Source of the DNA: Gemmatimonadota bacterium | GTDB taxonomy: Bacteria; Gemmatimonadota; Gemmatimonadetes; Gemmatimonadales; GWC2-71-9 | Direction of reading: 5' to 3' | NCBI GenBank assembly: GCA_016713435.1 | Contig: JADJPD010000003.1 | Location: 372,001-436,000, forward strand | Length of the DNA: 64,000 nucleotides | Shown here: positions 44,399 through 52,484 of the stretch, piece after piece | Position numbering within the stretch: the stretch's first letter is position 1 | Layout: each line of letters opens with the position of its first letter | Notes under the pieces: model-generated | The model's database searches: none | What the model was told of the DNA's origin: nothing | Seen by the model: the letters and a program-made list of their open reading frames with translations, nothing else | Program-made: the position numbers and the translations under genes

Positions 44399-44486
44399 TT
44401 CGCCCCGCGCGCATGCGCGCGGTGGAGGCCAGCCGGGAGGAGAGGTGGGTGCGGCAGCAGGGCGCCCAGCGGACACCGAGCGGTGC

Positions 44487-44510
44487 GGGAGCCATGGACT
44501 CACGGCTCCC
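44487..44510. other. second hairpin in the convergent gap
   Basis: GGGAGCC and GGCTCCC form a 7-bp stem. A third palindrome (CCCGGCCGGG-like) follows at about 44527-44549, before the Fis-type gene end. Confidence 0.45.
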
Positions 44511-44556
44511 GGGGGGGTGAAGCACCCGGCCGGGGAGCCCGGCCGGGAAGGGACGG

Positions 44557-44958
44557 CTACTCCGCCTCGGGCCCGCTGTCGCTGCCGCCGTTCAGCCCGT
44601 ACTTCCGGACCTTGGCCAGCAGCGTCGAGCGCGCAATGCCGAGGAGGTGCGCGGCCCGCCGCTTGTTGCCGCGGGTGTAGGCCAGCGTCCGCGCAATGTG
44701 GCGCCGCTCCACGTCGTCGAGCGGCTCCGGCTGCACCGGCTCCGACGGGGCAATCGCCTCGCGGAGGTGGGCTTGGTCCAGCCCCGGCGTGGCCAGCGCC
44801 ACCACGGCATGGTCCAGCCCCGGCGTGGTGAGTGCACGGGCGGCCTCGGCGGGGTCGCCGATGGCCACGGGCGTGTGACCGGCCGCCTTGAGCACCTGGG
44901 CCAGGCTGTCCCGGCGGGCCTGGTCCGGGTCGAGTACGAGAATATGGGAGGTCTGCAT
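44557..44958 (-). CDS. receiver-like protein with Fis-type HTH
   Basis: This 133-aa protein begins like a receiver (ILVLDPDQARRDSLAQVLKA) but the domain is cut short at about residue 70. A Fis-family helix-turn-helix follows: VERRHIARTLAYTRGNKRRA and HLLGIARSTLLAKVRKYGL. The internal short repeat TTPGLDHAVVA/ATPGLDQAHL suggests a small duplication. It resembles NtrC-family ends without the ATPase and is likely a small DNA-binding regulator. Confidence 0.85.
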   Translation of the reverse strand: MQTSHILVLDPDQARRDSLAQVLKAAGHTPVAIGDPAEAARALTTPGLDHAVVALATPGLDQAHLREAIAPSEPVQPEPLDDVERRHIARTLAYTRGNKRRAAHLLGIARSTLLAKVRKYGLNGGSDSGPEAE

Positions 44959-45059
44959 GGGGTCGTTTCCCCTTCATCCAAGTCAGAAGTTGGTCAGAGG
45001 CGCGGGGATCGGGCCGGAGCCTCCCGCTCCAGGGTTGGTGACGCCACGTGCGTTCCTGG

Positions 45060-45088
45060 CTGACACCGACACACCGGAGCCGTATCTT
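45060..45088 (+). promoter_or_regulatory. promoter CTGACA-17-TATCTT
   Basis: CTGACA (45060-45065) and TATCTT (45083-45088) are spaced by 17 bp, upstream of the YhaM-like gene with a leader of about 20 nt. Confidence 0.6.
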
Positions 45089-45115
45089 TTGCCGCAATCC
45101 CGCACCGTCACGTCC

Positions 45116-46105
45116 ATGACCCAGCCAGCGCTACCCGAACTCCCCGTCGGCGCCCGACTCCAGGATCCCTTCCTGGTGCTGGAGGTAGATGCGCGCGGTG
45201 GCGACTCCCCGCACACCATCCTCACCCTCGGCAACGCCACTGGCCGGATTCAGACTGCCCCATTCTGGGCCTCGGACGCGCACCGCATCGCCGGGATCAC
45301 CAAGGGCAGCGTGGTGCAGGTCATCGGCACCATCGGCAGCTATCGCGACCGGCGCCAGGTGGCGGTGGACTCCATCCGGGTCCTCCCCAAGGAGCAGGTG
45401 GCGTGGCAGCACCTGCTCCCCTCCGTGGGAGACATCACGCGCTACTGGACCGCCCTCGACAAGTGGCGCGCCGGCCTCCGGGGCCCGCGCCTGGCCCGCA
45501 CCCTGGGCCTCTTCTACGACGATCCCGGCTTCCGCGACCGCTACGGCAGCTGCCCCGCGAGCACCAGCGGGCATCATGCCGAGCTGGGCGGCCTGCTCAA
45601 GCACACCTGCGAGGTGGCGCACGTCGCGCTCGCCATCGCCCGGCTCTTCCCTGAGGCCGACGCGGAGCTGGTTCTCGCCGGGGCCCTGCTCCACGATATC
45701 GGCAAGCTCGAGAGCTACCGGTGGGACGGGACCTTCGAGGTCACCGTCCCGGGCAGCGTGATCGGGCACGTGGTGCTCGGCAGCCTCATGCTGGACCGCC
45801 GCGTGCGCGAGGAAGCCACCCCGCCCTGCACCGAGGAGGAGCTGCTCCTCCTCCAGCACCTCATCCTCTCCCATCACGGCAAGCTGGAGTTCGGCGCCCC
45901 GGTGGCCCCCATGACCCTCGAAGCCGAGATCCTCCACTTCGCCGACAATGCCAGTGCCAAGGCCACCAGCTTCATCGAGGCGCTCGCCGATCCCGAGAAC
46001 TTCCCCGCCGGCGGCACCGTCAGCTCCAAGGGCCTCTGGCAGCTCGACCGGCGCCGCGCCTGGAAGGGGAAGAGCGACTGGGGCCGCCCCACCCCCGACG
46101 CCTAG
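45116..46105 (+). CDS. YhaM-like 3'-5' exoribonuclease (OB plus HD domain)
   Basis: This 329-aa protein has an N-terminal OB-like domain (FLVLEVDARGGDSPHTILTL, GRIQTAPFWAS, GSVVQVIGTIGSYRDRRQVA; residues 15-90). An HD domain follows with GGLLKHTCEVAHVALAIARL, AGALLHDIGKLESYRWDG and LILSHHGKLEFGAP. This order matches YhaM/CBF1-type metal-dependent 3'-5' exoribonucleases. The ATG was placed at 45116. Its stop overlaps that of a small convergent gene. Confidence 0.92.
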   Translation: MTQPALPELPVGARLQDPFLVLEVDARGGDSPHTILTLGNATGRIQTAPFWASDAHRIAGITKGSVVQVIGTIGSYRDRRQVAVDSIRVLPKEQVAWQHLLPSVGDITRYWTALDKWRAGLRGPRLARTLGLFYDDPGFRDRYGSCPASTSGHHAELGGLLKHTCEVAHVALAIARLFPEADAELVLAGALLHDIGKLESYRWDGTFEVTVPGSVIGHVVLGSLMLDRRVREEATPPCTEEELLLLQHLILSHHGKLEFGAPVAPMTLEAEILHFADNASAKATSFIEALADPENFPAGGTVSSKGLWQLDRRRAWKGKSDWGRPTPDA

Positions 46106-46311
46106 CGCGCCCGCGTCCCCCGGAGCCCCCGCACCCCCACCAGCACCAGCCCCGTCGCCAGGAAGAGTGCCCCACCGGGCACCTGGCGCGCGGGCGGGGC
46201 CGGGCAGAAGCCTGGCACGCACATCGCACCCTCGTACCCCGGCACGGGGCTCGGAGCGACGGGACCCGTCGGGACGGAGAGCATGAACAGCAGGGGGAGG
46301 AAATGCGGCAT
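46102..46311 (-). CDS. possible small exported protein with C-terminal sorting-like helix
   Basis: The 69-aa frame starts MPHFLPLLFMLSVPTGPVAP, a signal-like stretch. It has two cysteines (MCVPGFCPAP) and ends in VPGGALFLATGLVLVGVRGL followed by RGTRAR, which resembles a PEP-CTERM-style membrane anchor with basic tail. The stop codon overlaps the YhaM stop in the convergent direction. No family is recognised and codon bias is only weak support, so this could be a chance frame. Confidence 0.4.
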   Translation of the reverse strand: MPHFLPLLFMLSVPTGPVAPSPVPGYEGAMCVPGFCPAPPARQVPGGALFLATGLVLVGVRGLRGTRAR

Positions 46312-46409
46312 GACGCAGGGTACGGCATCCGGGGGGTTCACCACAAGTCACCTTAAGAGGTATATCCGGTCACTCCCTCCGGGGTGCGTGGTGTTCCGTA
46401 AGCCAACGC

Positions 46410-46446
46410 GAAGCGGCCGCCGGGCTCGAGGCCCGGCGGCCGCTTC
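46410..46446. terminator. strong bidirectional hairpin
   Basis: GAAGCGGCCGCCGGGC pairs with its exact complement around a TCGAG loop (16 bp). No T run follows on either side. Confidence 0.6.
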
Positions 46447-47008
46447 ACACCGTGGGTCCCAGTGAAGATGGCCATCTCCCCTGGTGCGTCACCGTGAGCG
46501 CTGCGAGTCGAACCGAGTCGCGGACCGGTTCTTCGCACGGCACCCCGAGGCGCCAGATCGGGGTGGAGAAGGCAACGCGACTGGCCTTCCCCGCTCCAGC
46601 CGGGTCGATCACCGGGATCACCGAGGTCCGTGCCCTTGCAAGACGACGGAGCCTCTCCCCCGAACCCGCTCGAGTCTCGCCGGCGTTCGCCAGCCGGACG
46701 AGAGGCCCGGCTACGTGTCCTGCCTGCGGTGACCTCAATATCGAGATCCGGGACATGCTCGCAAGTGCCCGTCTTTCTTCGGGTTACGCCATCCGACGTG
46801 GGTACGGTGTGGATACCTAAGTCCCGGTCCCCACGCACCCTGCAGCGCCAATCCACAGCATGTGGATTTGTGAACCACGAGTTCTGCACATATCCCCTTC
46901 GTTGGGGATACCTCCGTGGGGAGAACACCGCCGAAAAACACCCCGAAAAAACAGAAAATCCCGCCGAAGTGGATAACTCGGCGGGACCGGTGCGACGGCG
47001 GCGCGGCC
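46447..47008. other. gene-free AT-richer stretch with DnaA-box-like 9-mers
   Basis: No gene is supported here. Base composition is visibly less GC-rich than around it. TGTGGATAC (46808-46816), CAATCCACA (46849-46857), TGTGGATTT (46861-46869), TTCTGCACA (46882-46890) and AGTGGATAA (46968-46976) resemble the DnaA box TTATCCACA in either direction. The second and third form an inverted repeat. TATCCCC/GGGGATA at 46891-46910 makes a further hairpin, and an A-rich tract lies at 46932-46960. Confidence 0.4.
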
Positions 47009-47623
47009 TCAGGACTCGAGCCCGACCTCGATGTAGCGGTACGACGTCTCCTCCATCCCGCTGGACACCAGCAGACAGCCGGCCGACGAGGCCGCGAACC
47101 ACCCGCCCACCAGCGTCCGCGGAACATCGAGCTCCCCTAGGATCGGGCCGAGCCAGCGGCGCAGGTGCCGGAGCTCGGGGGGCCGGCGGCCCAGCATCGC
47201 CACCAGGGCCCCGACGCCCCCGGTCGCCCGGAGGAAGTGCGCGATGGCGTGGGCCCGCTGGCTGAACTCCACCGCCTTCACCCCGGGCTCGTCGAACAGC
47301 ACCTTGCCCTCGAAGACGTCCATCGGCGGCGCATCGAGCCGCGGGCCCAGGTAGATGAACTGACGCTGCCCGTCCACCTTCCGCTCGATGACGGCCGCCG
47401 CCGTCTCGCTGGTGAGGCGGGCGGCGTGGAGGGCATCGTCGTCCAGGAGCACCCCGGCCACTTTGGTCCACTCCAGCGCCGCCAGGGCGATCTCGAGCGG
47501 GCAGCCCAGGGTGTCGTCGAACGCCAGCACCCGCGGCGCCTCGCCGGCCCGCAGGATGAAATGCGCGAGCGCCTCAGCGCGGTCGCTGAAGGTGCGGATG
47601 GTCAGGGTCTGCGGTGTCGTCAC
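47009..47623 (-). CDS. hypothetical protein with two half-repeats
   Basis: This 204-aa protein starts at GTG 47623 (VTTPQTLTIRTFSDRAEALA). The text SDRAEALAHFILRAGE at the N-terminus and SQRAHAIAHFLRATGG at about residue 115 are similar and suggest an internal duplication. TATATT ends 6 nt before the GTG, so a leaderless message is possible. No family is recognised. Confidence 0.75.
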   Translation of the reverse strand: MTTPQTLTIRTFSDRAEALAHFILRAGEAPRVLAFDDTLGCPLEIALAALEWTKVAGVLLDDDALHAARLTSETAAAVIERKVDGQRQFIYLGPRLDAPPMDVFEGKVLFDEPGVKAVEFSQRAHAIAHFLRATGGVGALVAMLGRRPPELRHLRRWLGPILGELDVPRTLVGGWFAASSAGCLLVSSGMEETSYRYIEVGLES

Positions 47624-47629
47624 CCTTTC

Positions 47630-47635
47630 AATATA
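47630..47635 (-). promoter_or_regulatory. -10 hexamer TATATT
   Basis: On the minus strand TATATT ends 6 nt before the GTG at 47623. GAAAGG between them could also act as a weak ribosome site. Confidence 0.45.
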
Positions 47636-47702
47636 GCGCCTTCCTCGGAAGCGCGGCCCTCGGGCCGTACCGCCCACCCCGCTTGCCAGGCCGGGAAGAA
47701 GC

Positions 47703-47730
47703 GCAGGCGCGGCCCGTGGGCCGCGCCTGC
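47703..47730. terminator. hairpin containing the GCGCGGCCC palindrome
   Basis: GCAGGCGCGGCCC and GGGCCGCGCCTGC form a 13-bp stem around GT, downstream of the minus-strand BIG2/LVIVD gene. A degenerate copy lies at about 47650-47668. Confidence 0.7.
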
Positions 47731-47758
47731 GGTGAGGAGTCGAGGTCCCGAAGGACCG

Positions 47759-49768
47759 CTACGGGGTGAGCTGCGATTTCCCCTCGACCTTCACGATGAA
47801 CAGGCCGTTGTGCATGTCCGGCACGTAGATCATCCCGTCACGGTAGATCGCCCCCCACGCCATCGGCGCGTTGGGGAACATCCCCTGCTTGTCCGCCGTG
47901 ATCACGTGCGCAATCTCGCGGCCCTGCGCCAGCAGGTCCCCGCGCAGCTCGCCCGAGATGTCGAGCACCCGGAGCCCGCCCTGGTAGTTGCCGAGGTAGA
48001 GGGTGTCGCCCGCCACCCAGACGTTGTGGACGCCGCCATCCTTGGGCTCGTAGTGGGCCACCACCTTGGGGCTCGTCAGGTCGGAGACGTCCACCACGTG
48101 GAGGCGGCCCCACGCGCGGCCCAGGCCCATCGGGCCGACGCCCTCGGTGGGGCGGGGGCGCGCGGAGAAGACCTCGTCGCCCACGAAGACGTAGTTGCCG
48201 TGGCGCCACGCGGTGTGGGTGCCGCGGATGAAGCCGGGGCCGCCCTGCGCCTCGACCTCGCGGTAGATCGCATCGAGGTCGTACTTGGTCTGGCTCACGA
48301 AGACGGGGTTCTCGGGGCTGCCGCCCTTGATCCCGTTCCCCACGTCCAGGATGATGAGCCCGTCGTTCCAGTAGCTCAGGTAGGCGAGCCCGTCCTGCAC
48401 GTCCACGTCGTGCACGTAGTTGCCAAGGAGTTCCTCGCGCGGCTGCCAGCGGGCCACCTGGCGCGGGTGGTACGGGTCGCGGATGTCCACCACCCGCAGC
48501 GACCCCGTCGCGTCGTCGGTGAGGTAGACGTAACCCCGGTAGATGAAGGTCGAGTGCACCCCGCCCGAGACGGTCTCGGTGAAGTTGGCGATCGGCTTCG
48601 GATGCGCCGGATCCTCGAACGAGAGGACCACGATGCCGTTCTGCCGGCTCGAGCCGCCCTCCCGGGTGAGGACGCCGTACTTGCCGTCCTCGGTGGTCAT
48701 GAGGTCGTTGATGACGCGGGCGTCCACCACCACCGAATCCGTGATCACCGGATTGGCCGGGTTGGAGAGGTCGATGGCGTAGGCGCGATCCCCGATCGTG
48801 GTGATGTAGCCGTGCTTGCCATCCGGGTGGAGCCAGAACTCGGCCGCCATGAACTTGAGCGGCACCCGGCCCACGAGGGTGGTGGGCCGCCGCACGTCGC
48901 GCGGGGTGGCGGTGATGACGGCCTCGGCGGTCTTCCCGGCGAAGCTCGCCGTCACCCGGTAGGTGCCGGGGAGCGCCGCCACGAAGCGGCCGTCGGCATC
49001 CACCTCGGCGCCGGTGCCCGCGCCCATCAGCCATTCCACGGCCACGTTGTCCAACGTTCTGGCGCCGGCGCGGGCCAGGAACTTGAGCGGCACCACATCG
49101 CCGGTGCGGACGGTGGTGGTGGCGGGCTCCACGGCCACGCTGGTGGCGGGGTTCGGGAGCACGGTGATCGTCAGGCGTTCACTGGCGCGCCCGGCCGTGG
49201 CGGTGAGGGTGGCCTTGCCGGCCGCCCGGGCCGTCACCCGCCCGTCGCCCGAGACGGCCACGACGGTGGGCCGGTCGCTGGTCCAGAGCACCTGGTCCTT
49301 CCGCAGGTCGCCGGTCGGGGCGTAGACGGTCGGGCGGATCACCAGGGACTGTCCCGCATAGAGCGTCGCCGGCGCGGGCGCGAGCGCCACGCGTGAAGCT
49401 GGGGGCGGGAGGATCGTCACGCGGGCCGTGCCGGGCACGGAGCGGCCGCCGCCCTTGGGCCGGACCAGCACGCTCACGCTGATGGTCCCCACGGCGCCGG
49501 CCTTCACCAGGCCGTCGCTCGTGACTTCGCCCTCGAAGGAGCGGGGGCCGGCGGCAAACCAGCTCGCGGTGACCTCGGGGAAGACCCGGCCCGCCGAGTC
49601 GTAGGCGGTGGCCTTGAGCCGGATCGAGTCACCCACCAGGACCGCCGCCTCGGCGGGCTCCACCACGACCCGGGCGATGGGCGCGGCCATCCGGATGGGG
49701 GCCGGCACGGCCGGCGCGGCGGGGGTTTGCGGCTGCTGGAGCGCTGCCAGGAGGAGGAAGAGCTGCAT
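47759..49768 (-). CDS. secreted BIG2 Ig-like / LVIVD beta-propeller protein
   Basis: This 669-aa protein has a short signal (MQLFLLLAALQQPQTPAA). Three BIG2-type domains follow at about residues 32-115, 120-205 and 208-290 (VEPAEAAVLVGDSIRLKATA, LAPAPATLYAGQSLVIRPTV, VEPATTTVRTGDVVPLKFLA). The rest is a propeller of LVIVD repeats: AYAIDLSNPANPVI, LRVVDIRDPYHPRQ, LIILDVGNGIKGG, LHVVDVSDLTSPKV and LRVLDISGELRGD. It is likely a cell-surface or periplasmic binding protein with an unknown ligand. TTAGATT at about 49808 (minus strand) is a plausible -10. Confidence 0.9.
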   Translation of the reverse strand: MQLFLLLAALQQPQTPAAPAVPAPIRMAAPIARVVVEPAEAAVLVGDSIRLKATAYDSAGRVFPEVTASWFAAGPRSFEGEVTSDGLVKAGAVGTISVSVLVRPKGGGRSVPGTARVTILPPPASRVALAPAPATLYAGQSLVIRPTVYAPTGDLRKDQVLWTSDRPTVVAVSGDGRVTARAAGKATLTATAGRASERLTITVLPNPATSVAVEPATTTVRTGDVVPLKFLARAGARTLDNVAVEWLMGAGTGAEVDADGRFVAALPGTYRVTASFAGKTAEAVITATPRDVRRPTTLVGRVPLKFMAAEFWLHPDGKHGYITTIGDRAYAIDLSNPANPVITDSVVVDARVINDLMTTEDGKYGVLTREGGSSRQNGIVVLSFEDPAHPKPIANFTETVSGGVHSTFIYRGYVYLTDDATGSLRVVDIRDPYHPRQVARWQPREELLGNYVHDVDVQDGLAYLSYWNDGLIILDVGNGIKGGSPENPVFVSQTKYDLDAIYREVEAQGGPGFIRGTHTAWRHGNYVFVGDEVFSARPRPTEGVGPMGLGRAWGRLHVVDVSDLTSPKVVAHYEPKDGGVHNVWVAGDTLYLGNYQGGLRVLDISGELRGDLLAQGREIAHVITADKQGMFPNAPMAWGAIYRDGMIYVPDMHNGLFIVKVEGKSQLTP

Positions 49769-49859
49769 CGGGCTGCCTCGGAAGGGGGAGTGGTCGGAGG
49801 GGGAATCTAAGGCCCGGCCGGGGGGCCCGGCACGTCAGGCGGCACTCCCCCCGGAGTTC

Positions 49860-50038
49860 TTGACAGATTCCCCGCCGGGCTGAACCTTATCCTTAGGTCC
49901 TTGCAGGTCGAAGCCCCCCCGCCTCCCCTGCACTCCCGCCGAGCCAGCACCCGCGCAGGCCAGCGGATCGTCTCACCCCGGCTATCCCGGCCGGGGCAGT
50001 CCGGAGCCAGTGAGCTCCCATTCCCGAGGTAGGAAGCA
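49860..50038 (+). promoter_or_regulatory. long leader of the cold-shock gene
   Basis: TTGACA (49860-49865) and TATCCT (49888-49893) are 22 bp apart, too far for a standard promoter. GAACCT at about 49882 would fit the spacing better. The leader to the ATG is about 140-150 nt, as is common for cspA genes whose message folds with temperature. GAGGTAGGA lies just before the ATG. Confidence 0.45.
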
Positions 50039-50242
50039 ATGGCGAAGGGTACCGTGAAGTGGTTCAACGATGCGAAGGGTTTTGGCTTCATCGCCCAGGA
50101 CGGCGGCAAGGATGTCTTTGTTCACCACACCGCGATCGCGATGGAAGGTTTCCGTTCGCTCGCCGAGGGTGACAAGGTGGAGTTCGACATCGTCGAGGGC
50201 CCCAAGGGCCTGCAGGCGTCGAACGTCCGCAAGGGCGAATAA
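50039..50242 (+). CDS. cspA: cold-shock protein (CSD)
   Basis: This 67-aa single cold-shock domain has MAKGTVKWFNDAKGFGFIAQ (RNP1 KGFGFI), DVFVHHTAI (RNP2) and VEFDIVEGPKGLQASNV. It binds single-stranded RNA and acts as an RNA chaperone. It is monocistronic, with a long leader before it and an intrinsic terminator after it. Confidence 0.97.
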   Translation: MAKGTVKWFNDAKGFGFIAQDGGKDVFVHHTAIAMEGFRSLAEGDKVEFDIVEGPKGLQASNVRKGE

Positions 50243-50268
50243 CCCCGCACGGTAGCCCACGCGTCCAC

Positions 50269-50306
50269 GACCCCGGGTCCGGCACCAGACGGTGCGGCCC
50301 GGGGTC
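50269..50306 (+). terminator. terminator after the cold-shock gene
   Basis: GACCCCGGG/CCCGGGGTC with an inner GGCACC/GGTGC stem, followed by TTGG. Confidence 0.7.
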
Positions 50307-50352
50307 TTGGCGTTCCCCCTCCCGGAGAAGTGCGCCCCGCGGCCGCTTCCCC

Positions 50353-50358
50353 TAGTAT
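50353..50358 (+). promoter_or_regulatory. -10 hexamer TAGTAT, leaderless arrangement
   Basis: TAGTAT ends 6 nt before the ATG at 50365; no Shine-Dalgarno lies between. Confidence 0.5.
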
Positions 50359-50364
50359 TCCCGC

Positions 50365-50982
50365 ATGCGCTCGTTCCGCACCCTGGTCGCCATCGCGCTC
50401 GTCCTGGCGCCCCTCGCCCTGCCGGCGCAGGCGCCGGGAGACGGGGCGCTGCCACCGCTCAGCTTCCTCGGCCTGCCGGCCGGCGCCACGCTGCGCCAGG
50501 TGAAGCAGCGCGTGGACTCGCTCGGCGGCCGGGTGCGCTGTGATCGCGCGCGGCGCGACCGCGCGGTGCTCGAGTGCCGCGGCGTGCTCACCGATCCCGA
50601 CGCGCGGGTGCCGGTGGCGCTCTGGCTCTCCGCCATCGACTCCACCACCGGCGTCATGACGCTCTCGGCCACGCTGTCGGGGGTGGACTTCGACCGCTGG
50701 CGGCAGGGACTCACCGACCAGTTCGGCAAGGTGGATGCCCGGGTGCAGGGCGCGCAGTGGATGCTGCAGTGGGTGCGGCGCGGGCGGATGATCCGCCTCA
50801 CCTGGCGGATCGAGGGCAACACCAAGGTGGCCTCGGTGAGCCTCGTGGATGGGCACGTGCTCGATCGCTGGGGCGCGGACCGCGCTGCGCGGCGCCCGGC
50901 TACCCGCCGCGAGCAACCGGCCGCCGACTCCGCCCCGGCACCTCCCACGCCGGGGACCGCGCCCGGCAGCGGCCAGCGCTAG
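50365..50982 (+). CDS. secreted hypothetical protein
   Basis: This 205-aa protein has a clear signal peptide (MRSFRTLVAIALVLAPLALP). The mature part contains LPAGATLRQVKQRVDSLGGR, CDRARRDRAVLECRG (a likely disulfide), WLSAIDSTTGVMTLSATLSG and WMLQWVRRGRMIRLTWRIEG, ending in a proline-rich disordered tail. No family is recognised. Its stop overlaps the stop of the convergent Smr gene. Confidence 0.8.
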   Translation: MRSFRTLVAIALVLAPLALPAQAPGDGALPPLSFLGLPAGATLRQVKQRVDSLGGRVRCDRARRDRAVLECRGVLTDPDARVPVALWLSAIDSTTGVMTLSATLSGVDFDRWRQGLTDQFGKVDARVQGAQWMLQWVRRGRMIRLTWRIEGNTKVASVSLVDGHVLDRWGADRAARRPATRREQPAADSAPAPPTPGTAPGSGQR

Positions 50983-51263
50983 TCGGCGAGCCGCACCAGG
51001 AAGGCGCCCTCGCCGTCGTCGAGGGCAAAGTCGCGCACCAGCTTCCCCTCCTCCTTCAATCCCCGCAGCAGCGTCCGGACCCGCGTGCGGATCGGCGCGC
51101 CCCCGCCGGCCTTGCCGCGCCCGGTGATGAGGCGCACCACCTGCCCCCGCCGCGCCCGGGCCTGCGCCCGCAGGAAGCGCTCGGCGTTGGTCACGGCCTC
51201 ACTCACGGTCTGGCCGTGCAGGTCGATAGCATGAGCAACGGGGCGGTGCGTCCAGTCGAGCAT
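50979..51263 (-). CDS. Smr domain protein
   Basis: This 94-aa protein is almost entirely an Smr domain: IDLHGQTVSEAVTNAERFL, VVRLITGRGKAGGGAPIRTR (the GRG loop with GK/S/GxG replaced by GKAGGG) and VRTLLRGLKEEG. Smr domains cleave or bind branched DNA or collided ribosome mRNA. TATCTT ends 5 nt before the ATG, so the message is probably leaderless. Confidence 0.88.
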   Translation of the reverse strand: MLDWTHRPVAHAIDLHGQTVSEAVTNAERFLRAQARARRGQVVRLITGRGKAGGGAPIRTRVRTLLRGLKEEGKLVRDFALDDGEGAFLVRLAD

Positions 51264-51268
51264 GGCAC

Positions 51269-51274
51269 AAGATA
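51269..51274 (-). promoter_or_regulatory. -10 hexamer TATCTT, leaderless arrangement
   Basis: On the minus strand TATCTT is followed by GTGCC and then the ATG of the Smr gene. Confidence 0.5.
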
Positions 51275-51347
51275 CGGTTCCGGGCCATTGCCCGTCATGG
51301 GACCGCTCGCTAGCGTTGAACAGACCTTCATTCGTCACGGAGCCTCT

Positions 51348-52484
51348 GTGCCCTTTCTCCGGCGCGGGAATCGCGGGCGACTTCGCCTGCTCGGAGCCCT
51401 CGTGGTCGCGTCACTCGCAGCCTGTGGAGCCGGCAGTCGTCCCCTCAAGGTGGGGCTGGCGGGCCCGTTCAGCGACGACGTCGGCGCGCCGATGCGCCGG
51501 GCCGCGGAGCTCGCGGTGGAGGAGATCAACGCCGCGGGCGGCGTCAACGGGCGCCCCCTCGAGCTGGTGATCCGCGACGACTACGGCGATCCCGACAGCG
51601 CCGTGGCCGTGGCCACCGCGCTGGTGGACGCGGACGTGGTGGCGGTGGTAGGCCACGTCTACTCGGGCCCGACGCTCGCCGCGGCGCCGGTGTACAACGC
51701 CGCCCGCATCACCCAGATCTCGCCCTCCTCCACCTCGCCGCGCGTCACCCAGGCGGGCGACTACACCTTCCGCGTCTGCCCGAGCGACCTGCAGCAGGGC
51801 GCCTCCCTGGCGCGCTTCGCCGCCGAGCGGCTCGGCTTCAGGCGCGGGACCATCCTGTACCTGAACGACGAATACGGCCGCGGCATCCGCGCCACCTTCG
51901 CGCGCGAGTTCTCCGCGCTCGGCGGCATCATCGACAACGCCGACCCGTACCTCGGCGACGCCCCCGAGGTGGGGCCGTTCATCGAGCGCCTGGCGCGGCG
52001 CAACTCCAGCCAGTTCGTCTTCCTCGGCGGCAACCGCGGCGAGGCGGAGGCAATCCTCAGGGTGGCGCAGGCGCGCGGCGTGAAGGTGCCGTTCATGGGC
52101 GGCGACGCCCTCGAAGGCCTCGAGAGCGCGGGCGCGCTGGCGGAGGGGGCGTACATCTCCAACGGCTACATGGCCGGGTTCCAGACGCCGAAGAACAAGG
52201 CCTTCGTGGACGCCTACGCCAGGAAGTTCCCCGACGCCCCGGCGCCCAACCAGCCGGCCGCCGCCACCTACGATGCGCTGTACCTGCTGCGCGGCGTCCT
52301 GGCGCGCACCGGCACCGACGCCGAGGCCATCCGCGCCGCGGTGGCCGCGGTGGGGCGGGACCAGCCGGCCTTCGCCGGCGTCACCGGCGAGATCGCCTTC
52401 GACGAGAACGGCGACGTCCCGCGGCAGCGGGTGATCATCGGCCAGGTGCGGGGCGGCCAGGTGGTCGCCGTGGAGGGCCTGTGA
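51348..52484 (+). CDS. lipoprotein amino-acid-type ligand-binding protein
   Basis: This 378-aa protein starts at a GTG with GGAG upstream and has a lipobox (LVVASLAAC). The mature part is a periplasmic-binding-protein type I fold of the Leu/Ile/Val class: LKVGLAGPFSDDVGAPMRRA, AVEEINAAGGVNGRPLELVI, VVAVVGHVYSGPTLAAAPVY, ILYLNDEYGRGIRATFAREF and PAAATYDALYLLRGVL. No ABC permease or ATPase follows. Its stop overlaps the GTG of a chemoreceptor gene (GTGA), so it probably serves as the external ligand sensor of that receptor. Confidence 0.93.
   Translation: MPFLRRGNRGRLRLLGALVVASLAACGAGSRPLKVGLAGPFSDDVGAPMRRAAELAVEEINAAGGVNGRPLELVIRDDYGDPDSAVAVATALVDADVVAVVGHVYSGPTLAAAPVYNAARITQISPSSTSPRVTQAGDYTFRVCPSDLQQGASLARFAAERLGFRRGTILYLNDEYGRGIRATFAREFSALGGIIDNADPYLGDAPEVGPFIERLARRNSSQFVFLGGNRGEAEAILRVAQARGVKVPFMGGDALEGLESAGALAEGAYISNGYMAGFQTPKNKAFVDAYARKFPDAPAPNQPAAATYDALYLLRGVLARTGTDAEAIRAAVAAVGRDQPAFAGVTGEIAFDENGDVPRQRVIIGQVRGGQVVAVEGL

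Noticed and set aside
46490..46540. tRNA-like T-arm text (GGTTCGACTC on the minus strand)
   Set aside because: No matching acceptor, D or anticodon arms could be folded around it.
46445..46756. A roughly 100-codon minus-strand frame in the gene-free stretch
   Set aside because: No signal, domain, ribosome site or codon bias; the region has lower GC and looks non-coding.
47165..49396. A 743-codon plus-strand frame opposite the BIG2/LVIVD gene
   Set aside because: Composition is that of a shadow frame (H, R, G and V rich) and the minus-strand gene has clear domains.
49860..49893. TTGACA and TATCCT as the cold-shock promoter
   Set aside because: The 22-bp spacing is too long; kept only as a tentative leader annotation.
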